From: Petroclostridium sp. X23
GTDB lineage: Bacteria; Bacillota; Clostridia; SK-Y3
Length of the DNA: 64,000 bases
NCBI RefSeq assembly: GCF_030013905.1
Contig: NZ_CP124862.1
Coordinates: 992,001 to 1,056,000, forward strand
Direction of reading: 5' to 3'
Program-made: the position numbers and the translations under genes
Shown: positions 27,153 to 34,774 of the stretch, in pieces
Position numbering within the stretch: the stretch's first letter is position 1
How the letters are laid out: every line of letters starts with the position of its first letter
The notes under the pieces: model-generated
The model's database searches: none
What the model was told of the DNA's origin: nothing
The model's input: only the letters and a program-made list of their open reading frames with translations

Positions 27153-28334
27153 CTATATCATTAACTGCTTCATTACTTGATACAACGATTGTTTTTGCTC
27201 AATTCCAATTCCACATTCCATAGGTAGAGATGCATATCCATTCTCTATCCTTGTGCTATCTCCAAATCCTCCGAATGGCTGAAAAACACCTGGATAACAC
27301 TCGCTCCCACCCAGTTTAAATGCAGCGCTCAAATGTAAGCATAACAAATTTCCTCCATGCGGATAAATTCGTTGAGCATCCCATCCCATCTCTTTAATTA
27401 CCTTCATTATTTTGATAAAACCGGTAGCTCCATATGCCAAATTAGCATCCATCTGAAGGTAGTCAATCTGAGATCTTAAATGTCCATATAATATCATGTT
27501 TTTGATATCTTGTTCTGAAAACAAATTCTCTCCAATTGCAATTGGACAGGAATACTGATCAGCTAATACTGCATGTAATAAGTAATCATTGGGATCTCCC
27601 GGTTCTTCAAACCACATGATGTTGTAGGGTTTCATCGTCTCTGCATATGCTAGTGCAGTCTTCAAATCAAATTTTCCATTTGCATCAACCGATGTAACAG
27701 AACCATTTCCGGAAACTGAAATTACCGCTTCCAGTCTTTTCATATCTTCAGCAAGAGATGCTCCGCCTACTTTCATTTTTACTGTAGTAAACCCCTCATC
27801 GAGGTATGATTTCATTTCATTTTTAAGAATTTGAAGCCGTTTTTCTTCCGAAAAAGACTCATCTGAATAATACCCTCCAGCTGCATAGCAAAATACTTTA
27901 TCACTATATGTGCCATCTCCATATGTTTCACTCAAGTACTTCCATAGCGGCTTTTCTTCAATTTTTGAAACTAAATCCCAGACTGCCATATCAATTGCAC
28001 CGACAGCATGAGCGCGATCGCCATGTCCTCCCGGCTTTTCATTTTTCATCATTACTTTAAATATCTTGTCGGGTGAAAAATTAGTTCCTTCATCACTGAG
28101 CAGTTCTGCGGCTTCTGCTTTCATAATACGCGGCGCTAACCTACTGCTGATAATTCCGCTTTGCCCATAACGCCCCGCAGAATTGAATCCCCAGCCTATA
28201 ATCGGTTTTCCGTCACGTATAATATCGGTAACAATAGCAACAGCGGTTGTGGTCATTTGACTAAAATCAATGACGGAGTTGCGTACATTTCCGCTGAATC
28301 GCATATCACAATATTTAATGTCTACAATTTTCAT
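27153..28334 (-). CDS. Enolase-superfamily dehydratase, D-tartrate dehydratase (TarD)-like
   Basis: A 393-aa mandelate-racemase-group enzyme. The KMKVGG motif carries the KxK bases, SVDANGKFD, MWFEEPGDP and IAIGENLFS the metal ligands, and IYPHGGNLLCLHL the catalytic His; the closing CYPGVFQPFGGFGD is typical of TarD. TarD converts D-tartrate to oxaloacetate. AGGAGG precedes the ATG. A related hydroxy diacid cannot be excluded. Confidence 0.82.
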   Translation of the reverse strand: MKIVDIKYCDMRFSGNVRNSVIDFSQMTTTAVAIVTDIIRDGKPIIGWGFNSAGRYGQSGIISSRLAPRIMKAEAAELLSDEGTNFSPDKIFKVMMKNEKPGGHGDRAHAVGAIDMAVWDLVSKIEEKPLWKYLSETYGDGTYSDKVFCYAAGGYYSDESFSEEKRLQILKNEMKSYLDEGFTTVKMKVGGASLAEDMKRLEAVISVSGNGSVTSVDANGKFDLKTALAYAETMKPYNIMWFEEPGDPNDYLLHAVLADQYSCPIAIGENLFSEQDIKNMILYGHLRSQIDYLQMDANLAYGATGFIKIMKVIKEMGWDAQRIYPHGGNLLCLHLSAAFKLGGSECYPGVFQPFGGFGDSTRIENGYASLPMECGIGIEQKQSLYQVMKQLMI

Positions 28335-28358
28335 ATTTCTTTTCCTCCTATTTAACTC

Positions 28359-29612
28359 TTAAAGAGCATTATTATTTAACACTTCTTTGATGATTTTAGG
28401 TGTTCTACGACACTTATCTTTTGTTACGGCACAGAGTGAAAAACGAATTCCATAAGGCATTGCTACAATATATACATGCTTTTCCTTTAATTTCTCTGCT
28501 ATTAAATCTGAATTCTTGCAAGGAACTGCAATGAAGAATCCACTTTTATAAGGGCAGCATTTAAGTCCACACTGTTCTGCTTCTTCCAAAAAAGCTCTAC
28601 TTCTTGCGGCGATTATCTCTTTAAAAAGATTTCGCTCCATATCAGCACTTGTTTTTTTCTCTGAATTTAAACAAATATCTATCAATAGCTTTTGTGCACT
28701 CCGAACGGTATTGGACCAAACAGATCTTGACGAAAACGCCATCGCCTGTTTAAACATTCGCATGGCTTCCTCTGTATGAGCCAAACAAACGAGAGCGCCA
28801 CAACGCATACCGCATATTGTATAGCTTTTTGACATACTAAAAGCAACAATTACCATTACATTTTCAGGCATTTCTGAAATTGAATCGAATATTTCTCTGC
28901 TTTCTTCAAAAGTACCATCAAAGTCAATATAAGAGACATCCAGGCATAATGTAATTTTTTTAGTGGAATTTCGCGCATGTTTTTTAATTATTTCCACAAC
29001 ATTATCCATTTCAATTTTTGTCATTGAATAGCCGGTAGGATTATGTGCGGGTGTATTTAAAATGATGAGAATATGATTTTGCTCATGTGCCAACTCATCT
29101 ATCTTATCATCGAGACCTTTAAGATTGAAAGAATCATATTCGTTAAACATTTCAAAAGTTTCCAGTCTTCGGTTATGCTCTTCACAAATCCCTTTATATG
29201 GCCCCCAATTCCAGTTCGTGGTAATAACTGCTTCCCCATCGTCTAAAAAATTCCATACAGCATGCCGCAATGCTCCACAACTACCTGGTGTCGCAACAGA
29301 CTCTACAAAATGATCGCTGACTTCTTTCCCAAACAGAGAAACTTGAACCGCTTTATTAAATTCCGCCAATCCTGCGATGGGTGCGTAACTGCACATATCC
29401 TCTATGCTCATGTTTCTCAGCAAATTTTCCACAGTTGGAAGGATCATCAATTTGCCGTTATCATCCATACATTCTCCTAAGGTAGAATTTATTACTTTGT
29501 CTTCTCCATACAATGCTGCCGCCCTTTTTGCTATCTGGTTTGCCATATAGATTTTGTCAGGAGCATACTCCCTGACCGCATGCTCTGCCAGGGTCAAGTA
29601 TTTCATCTCCAT
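28359..29612 (-). CDS. Class I/II PLP-dependent aminotransferase
   Basis: A 417-aa fold-type I aminotransferase. GSCGALRHAVWNFL and TTNWNWGPY are cofactor-phosphate and ring-stacking regions, ILNTPAHNPTGYS gives the conserved Asn, LCLDVSYIDFDG the Asp-x2-Tyr, and AFSMSKSYTICGMRCG the Schiff-base Lys (SMSKS). The C-terminal RFSLCAV supplies the carboxylate Arg. It is the first enzyme gene after LysR and could transaminate the keto acid (for example oxaloacetate) from the TarD-like step. Confidence 0.88.
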   Translation of the reverse strand: MEMKYLTLAEHAVREYAPDKIYMANQIAKRAAALYGEDKVINSTLGECMDDNGKLMILPTVENLLRNMSIEDMCSYAPIAGLAEFNKAVQVSLFGKEVSDHFVESVATPGSCGALRHAVWNFLDDGEAVITTNWNWGPYKGICEEHNRRLETFEMFNEYDSFNLKGLDDKIDELAHEQNHILIILNTPAHNPTGYSMTKIEMDNVVEIIKKHARNSTKKITLCLDVSYIDFDGTFEESREIFDSISEMPENVMVIVAFSMSKSYTICGMRCGALVCLAHTEEAMRMFKQAMAFSSRSVWSNTVRSAQKLLIDICLNSEKKTSADMERNLFKEIIAARSRAFLEEAEQCGLKCCPYKSGFFIAVPCKNSDLIAEKLKEKHVYIVAMPYGIRFSLCAVTKDKCRRTPKIIKEVLNNNAL

Positions 29613-29815
29613 TCCTTTTCACCTCTTTCCCTTTACCTCCCTGCCTGTATCTATATTCTATAACGTGAGATACTCAGATGTAAAATACGGATCTTCTATA
29701 TGCATATAGTATGGAACTATATAATTTTCATCACAGCATCTGTCCTAGCATATTAAGCTTCAGAATTGAATAAAAAAATAGTGATTAATCAACCACTACC
29801 TATTTTTTAATATTG

Positions 29816-30697
29816 CTACTTTGCTTTATTGCTATATTCATCTTTCATAAATTTTATAAGTTTATAAGAATCTTTATATAAATGTTTTCCTTTTTTTGTT
29901 AGCATGCCGATTGTTGCGAACATGGGCTTATCTAGTGAAATACTGACAATATCTTCATCATATTTTACTGCTTCTCTTAGCAAAAAAGTAGCTAACCCCG
30001 CATTTCTAACAAGATTTTTAATTGTGTGCAGTTGATCTGTAAATAACTTTACTAAAGGTACAATGGATTGTTGATTGCATCGCTTTTGCAGCCTTTTACT
30101 TGTATAAAAAGTATAAGGAAATAAAACCAGAGGTTCTTTACATGCTTCCATAAGTGATATACACTCTCTTTTAGCAATTGGATTTTCCGCACTAATACAA
30201 AAACAGATTTCTGTTTGAAATAATGTCTCCCAATGTATATTATCACTTTCAACATCTATAGCAGCAATAGCCATATCCAATTGTTCTTCTAAAACCATTT
30301 TCATTGTATTTATTGCGCCACCTTCAATTAGTTCAAGTTCAATTTCCGGATAAACTTCTTGAAACTTATTCATAATAATCGGCAAAAAATAAGCGCCCAC
30401 TTGAAGTGGAATTCCTAGTTTAATATGATTTCTTTTCCCTACTAAATCATGCATCTCTTCCATCAAGGCGTTAATATCATCTAGAATTTGGTTTACTCTC
30501 TTTAGGAAGAATTCACCTTCACTTGTTAAGTCTAATCTTTTATTCACTCTCTGGAATAAATTCACTCCGATTTCCGCTTCCAATTCTTTCATTGATGTAG
30601 TTATAGAAGGTTGAGAAACATGTAATTCTTTTGAGGCTTTTGATATACTACCATTTTTACATATAGCTTGGAAATACTGTAGTTGTATTATTCTCAT
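29816..30697 (-). CDS. LysR-family transcriptional regulator
   Basis: About 293 aa. The N-terminal winged HTH reads LQYFQAICKNGSISKASKEL then HVSQPSITTSMKELE, followed by the linker helix and a LysR substrate-binding domain (IKLGIPLQVGAYFLP onward). The ATG at 30697 is preferred because TTGGAG lies nine bases upstream. It precedes the aminotransferase/TarD/GntP/FMN-enzyme genes on the same strand, with a 200-bp gap, and is the likely regulator of them. Confidence 0.92.
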   Translation of the reverse strand: MRIIQLQYFQAICKNGSISKASKELHVSQPSITTSMKELEAEIGVNLFQRVNKRLDLTSEGEFFLKRVNQILDDINALMEEMHDLVGKRNHIKLGIPLQVGAYFLPIIMNKFQEVYPEIELELIEGGAINTMKMVLEEQLDMAIAAIDVESDNIHWETLFQTEICFCISAENPIAKRECISLMEACKEPLVLFPYTFYTSKRLQKRCNQQSIVPLVKLFTDQLHTIKNLVRNAGLATFLLREAVKYDEDIVSISLDKPMFATIGMLTKKGKHLYKDSYKLIKFMKDEYSNKAK

Positions 30698-30868
30698 TTC
30701 TATACACTCCAATCTCATCAATTGTTAAGATTTATTCTAAAGCTTTAAAGAATCTTATCATATCTCATCAAATTATACCACTTTATTTTAAACATCAAAC
30801 TTTACTATACTTTTTAATCTTTTTGAATATACTTAAGAACAAACTTAAAAATCCTAATTTATCCTATT

Positions 30869-31863
30869 TAACTCACATTCAGCATGAATAAATTACCATG
30901 CATTATTTATGTAAACTTGAATGGAATTTAGAACTTTTGGCGAATCTCTTTTATATACAAAATTATAGGAGTGATTCGTATGGCAAAAGCTTCAAAGAAG
31001 TCACATAAACACAAAAGAAATAAAAAGCGTAAAATTACTATACTGCATCCGGCAAAAGTAGAGCAACCTTTGATCCTTCCTTTTGCTTTACTGCTTGCAA
31101 ACAAGTTTTTAAAACTCATTGGTTTTGTTGAATTCATAGATGGTAGTGTTGAATGGGATGAAAGTCATTGGAAAGTGTCTCCCGGTAATTTAGCTAAGGC
31201 CGTGATATTGGCAACATTTATGCAGGTACGAGCCCCACTTTACAGGATCAAGCGGGCATTTGCCGGTTATGATACTGAAGCATTGTTTGGCAAAGGGGTT
31301 ATGCCAGAACACTTAAATGACTATTCCATCGCACGTGCATTAGAGCGAATTAATGCCTTGGTCATGCTCATGAACATCTCACTTCTGATTCGTGCAATTG
31401 TTCAGTACAAGATTCGTAAAAGTATCAATGAATCAGAAGAGGAGCTTCCACGTATTGGCTGGAATAACAAGAAGCTTGAAAACCCTACCATCAAATATGT
31501 GCTTGAAGCTTTAGAAAAAGCATACTTTGTCAAAGAACAAGAAGATACCTACAGTTATGGGTTTTATAGCGAACACCAACAATTAACTGTAACAACAGTG
31601 CTGGAACTGCTAGACATAGACATTGAAGAATTCTTAGAATGACAGTTAACACGACATCCATAGTAATCTCGAAAATGTATTATTAATAAAAGGGATATAT
31701 TGGGTTGCCGGAGTTAGTGGTATACCTTGGTTCAGCGCGCTTTTTTTACGTAAGCTATGGTAAATCCACTAATTCTGACCGTAATCATGCTCATTAGCAA
31801 GTTGATATATCGCTACGCAACATAAAAGGGTAGTGGTAATTTATTCATGCTGAATGTAAGTTA
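30869..31863 (+). mobile_element. Internally deleted IS (IS1634-like) with intact ends
   Basis: About 995 bp bounded by 30-bp inverted repeats (30869-30898 and 31834-31863) that match at 29 of 30 positions, with a perfect 24-bp core starting ACATTCAGC. Inside is a transposase gene whose two ends are joined in frame with the catalytic middle missing. A parent IS1634-type element would be about 1.9-2 kb. No clear target duplication was identified. Confidence 0.8.
30980..31642 (+). pseudogene. IS1634-type transposase with internal deletion
   Basis: About 220 codons against a usual 550 or so. The N-terminal DUF4277-like region (LLANKFLKLIGFVEFIDGSV, VSPGNLAKAVILATFMQ) is followed after residue ~130 by the normal C-terminal end (NPTIKYVLEALEKAYFV, LLDIDIEEFLE). 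The DDE catalytic domain is gone, so the product is inactive. The frame is open and has AGGAG eight bases before the ATG. Confidence 0.8.
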
Positions 31864-31876
31864 CTTCAAAAACAAA

Positions 31877-31898
31877 GCCTGGAAATCACATTCCAGGC
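31877..31898 (-). terminator. Terminator of the manganese catalase gene
   Basis: GCCTGGAA and TTCCAGGC form a perfect 8-bp stem with a six-base loop; on the minus strand it is followed by TTTGTTTTTG. It lies 25 bp after the catalase stop codon. Confidence 0.8.
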
Positions 31899-31922
31899 AT
31901 ATGTGCAATTATATTATTGATC

Positions 31923-32615
31923 TTAATGTTGGGTCTGATTTTGCTGCTGGTCCGGATTGTTAAAACTTGCAGGTTGAGGATTGTTTACATCAAAAAATTT
32001 ACCCGGGGTCGATAAGTCAAAATACAGTTTGGAATCTTTTGTTATCCCCCAGTCTTTTTGCGATCCACTGTCTTGAATTTTATTGAAAGCTTCTCTGAAT
32101 AAGGTGTTATGAGCTTCCTCCCTATTCAATAGAAAGTCAATAGTTTCTCTGACCCCTTTATCATTTATCTGCCTGTGAAGATACTCATATACCACTTTTG
32201 CCCTTTGTTCTGCAGCAATGTTGGAAAGTATATCTGCCGCTAAATCACCGGTTTCATTCACATAGGCCGCTGTCCAGAGCTGTCCTGATGCGTTTGTCAG
32301 CATTGGAGCAAGTCCGGTTAATACATGGGCTTCAATATTGCCTACCGTTGTATTTTGCGCATCCAGATCATGACCGTTCAGCATATTTATTGTGGTTGCT
32401 ACCATTTCCATATGGCTTAATTCTTCTGAAGCTATATCAAGGAATACATCTTTTATTGCAGGGTCCTTAATGCGGAAGCTCTGTGAAAGGTACTGCATTG
32501 CTGCTTTGAGTTCGCCTTGCGGCCCCCCAAGCTGTTCCTGCAGCATAGCGGCATAGTTTGGATTAGGTCCATCAACTCTGACATCATGTAATAACTGCTT
32601 TTCATGTTTGAACAT
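31923..32615 (-). CDS. Manganese catalase family protein
   Basis: A 230-aa ferritin-like four-helix protein. Di-manganese ligands are visible in GGPQGELKAAMQYLSQ (Glu), IASEELSHMEMV (Glu and His), and later AAEQRAKVVYEYL and NREEAHNTLF (Glu, Glu-x2-His). It decomposes hydrogen peroxide in the cytoplasm or spore coat (CotJC is a shorter relative). The tail is Gln/Asn-rich. AAAGGAG precedes the ATG. Monocistronic with its own terminator. Confidence 0.92.
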   Translation of the reverse strand: MFKHEKQLLHDVRVDGPNPNYAAMLQEQLGGPQGELKAAMQYLSQSFRIKDPAIKDVFLDIASEELSHMEMVATTINMLNGHDLDAQNTTVGNIEAHVLTGLAPMLTNASGQLWTAAYVNETGDLAADILSNIAAEQRAKVVYEYLHRQINDKGVRETIDFLLNREEAHNTLFREAFNKIQDSGSQKDWGITKDSKLYFDLSTPGKFFDVNNPQPASFNNPDQQQNQTQH

Positions 32616-32780
32616 AAGTTCATCTCCTTTTTGTTTTTACAATCAGTTATTTTTATATTTACATACCTACACTCTTTTTTAGTATGCACAGTAATGGATT
32701 AAATTATAGAACTAATCCTCAGAGACAGATAATGATATAAGTATGGATGAATAACCATTGCAAACTATATTCTAAAATAC

Positions 32781-32886
32781 GCATACCAATTTGTTGAAAC
32801 TGATAAATATGTAATTTGCAGAGCCCATGTGGAATTTGAGTATTCCTGCTATTTTAAAAGCATACATTGATTATATTTGTGTGGTT
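32781..32886 (+). pseudogene. Fragment of an FMN-dependent NADH-azoreductase-like gene
   Basis: One frame reads QFVETDKYVI and, after a one-base shift, the next reads EPMWNLSIPAILKAYIDYI, which together match the conserved flavin-binding segment of AzoR-type flavodoxin-fold enzymes. Only about 35 codons survive, without start or C-terminus. It ends about 35 bp before the truncated spermidine-synthase-like copy. Confidence 0.6.
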
Positions 32887-32919
32887 GGAATTACATTATA
32901 CATGTGGAGTAAACAAGGG

Positions 32920-33378
32920 AAGATTACCATTTTCATATGCACTCTGAGCCAATTCTTTGCTTTGCTGTTCAGTAAACGGCTGATTTTTAATAATTACCAT
33001 AGGATTATGGATATGCTCACCACCGTGCTGGGCTTGAGGCATATTTTTCCTGAATATCGCAATATACTTCGGTGCGTCTTTTACCGGGATCCCTCTGTTT
33101 TTTAACGCAAGGATGGCAGTTGCTACAATTTTGCCCAAGTCCTCCTGGTCATGAGCTAAGAACGCAAGCTTACCATCCTCATTCAAGTGTGCTAAATAAT
33201 CCTGCATAGCTTCAATGGTACAGATGTAATTCTCCGATAATGCATATCCTGCACCTTGTGACGTGCTGGTCATAACAAGAGATAAAAAGATAACATCATA
33301 CTTATCTTGTGTCTTTCTTATATAATTCCTGCCGTCTTCTCCATACACTCTCACTTCCGGTCTATCATAAATGTTCCC
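32920..33378 (-). pseudogene. Partial duplicate of the spermidine-synthase-like gene
   Basis: About 450 bp nearly identical to 55180-55636 within the gene at 54697-56709. It encodes only the middle, from RVYGEDGRNYIRK through the SAM-methyltransferase-like domain to NLPLFTPHV; the membrane domains on both sides are absent. Both edges are abrupt (about 32920 and 33378), so it is a recombination or transposition scar, not an independent gene. Confidence 0.8.
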
Positions 33379-33428
33379 GTCAATGCTTTTGCTGTTACAG
33401 TATTTTAGATAATTTCACTGCACTCAAA

Positions 33429-34628
33429 CTATTTTTTGACTGTCCTGAGAAAAAAGAATGCAATAATGATTCCTAAACATGCTGAAATCATCATAGGATA
33501 AAAAACATATATATAAGTACCGAAAATATCACGAAGCTCTCCTGAAATAAGGGCACCTCCCATAGCGCCTACTCCATATGCCGTAAAAACAAACCCATAA
33601 TTTTTAGTATAATACTTTTGCCCAAAAAATTCTGCCGTTGCAGCAGGCGCTATCGCTAACCACCCTCCTAAAACTAACCACAATAAAGAAAAAGTAATCC
33701 CATACAAAATGGTCGCGTTTTCCTTCATGCCTACTAATAAAATAGCGGATAGAATAATAATTACAAAGGATGCTAATGAAGTTTTGACAGGCCCTTGAAC
33801 ATCGGTAAGCCATCCAAACAATGGCCTTCCAACACCATTAAAAATAGCAAATAATGAAATCATCACAGCTGTACTATCCGGGCCTAAAGCAACCATCTCT
33901 TCGCCAACCGGTCCGGCTATACTCACTGCCATCAACCCATTAAATGTACCAATCGAAAAACATATCCATAATGCATAATATCTACTATCTTTAAACATTT
34001 GTTTTGTTTCAATATCCGGTATTGCTATACTTCCATCTACAAAACCCATCTTGCTAACGAATGATTCCTGTGGAAACTTAAACGGCAGTGCCGTTAGGAT
34101 AATAATAAATAAAAACATGATACCCAATATTTTCATCGTTTCAAGCAGTCCACAAAAATCCAAAAGCCATCTCGCCAAAGGTGCTGTTACAAAGGGGGAT
34201 AAACCAAATCCTAATAAGGTTAATCCGGTAGCGAAACCCTTTTTGTCGGGAAACCATTTGGAAATAGTTGCTATAACTGCACCATATGAGGCTCCCACTC
34301 CTCCTCCTGCAATTACTCCATACGTAAACACCATTGCTAGGATATTACTTGTATACCCGGATAGGTACCACCCTAAACCAACCAATATCCCTGCCCCAAC
34401 AATGACCTTAGAAGGTCCATGCTTTTCAAGCATGATACCTGCAAAAGGCATTACTCCTGCATACATAACCAAAAACACCATATACGGCAAACCACTTTGA
34501 GTAGCACCTATGTTAAATAATTGTTCCAAAGGCTTTCGGAAAATACTCCATGAATATATTGTACCTAAACATATAAACATAAGCATGCCGAGAATAACAA
34601 ACAACCATCTTCCTTTTACCGGTGGCAA
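33429..34628 (-). CDS. OFA-family MFS transporter (oxalate/formate antiporter type)
   Basis: A 12-helix MFS carrier of 399 aa or slightly more. The start GTIYSWSIFRKPLEQLF, WFPDKKGFATGLTLLGFG and GVGRPLFGWLTD are typical of the OxlT/OFA family. The first possible conventional start is TTG at 34628, but the only ribosome-binding site (GAGGGGGTG) precedes a CTG at 34652 that directly follows an in-frame TAG, so translation may begin at CTG, adding eight residues. Substrate unknown; small carboxylates are likely. Confidence 0.87.
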   Translation of the reverse strand: MPPVKGRWLFVILGMLMFICLGTIYSWSIFRKPLEQLFNIGATQSGLPYMVFLVMYAGVMPFAGIMLEKHGPSKVIVGAGILVGLGWYLSGYTSNILAMVFTYGVIAGGGVGASYGAVIATISKWFPDKKGFATGLTLLGFGLSPFVTAPLARWLLDFCGLLETMKILGIMFLFIIILTALPFKFPQESFVSKMGFVDGSIAIPDIETKQMFKDSRYYALWICFSIGTFNGLMAVSIAGPVGEEMVALGPDSTAVMISLFAIFNGVGRPLFGWLTDVQGPVKTSLASFVIIILSAILLVGMKENATILYGITFSLLWLVLGGWLAIAPAATAEFFGQKYYTKNYGFVFTAYGVGAMGGALISGELRDIFGTYIYVFYPMMISACLGIIIAFFFLRTVKK

Positions 34629-34695
34629 ACCGAGGATACCTTTTCTATCCAGCTACATCACCCCCTCAGATCATTCCTTTTCCATTATCGTTCAT

Positions 34696-34733
34696 TGTAA
34701 CAGTAAATCTGCTTTGTAACAGTAAATCTGCTT
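34696..34733. repeat. Perfect 19-bp tandem duplication
   Basis: TGTAACAGTAAATCTGCTT occurs twice head to tail (34696-34714 and 34715-34733) in the gap between the P-type ATPase and OFA genes. Probably a replication-slippage duplication. Confidence 0.8.
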
Positions 34734-34774
34734 TTAATGCAATGCTTTCTACTGATTTCTTGAAGCTTTTTTAC

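Noticed and set aside
26990..27223. 77-codon plus-strand frame before and into the TarD-like gene
   Set aside because: It has no ribosome-binding site, no recognisable domain, and overlaps the 3' end of a well-supported minus-strand gene.
32827..33105. 92-codon plus-strand frame
   Set aside because: Its first 30 codons are the azoreductase remnant and the rest is antisense to the duplicated spermidine-synthase-like fragment.
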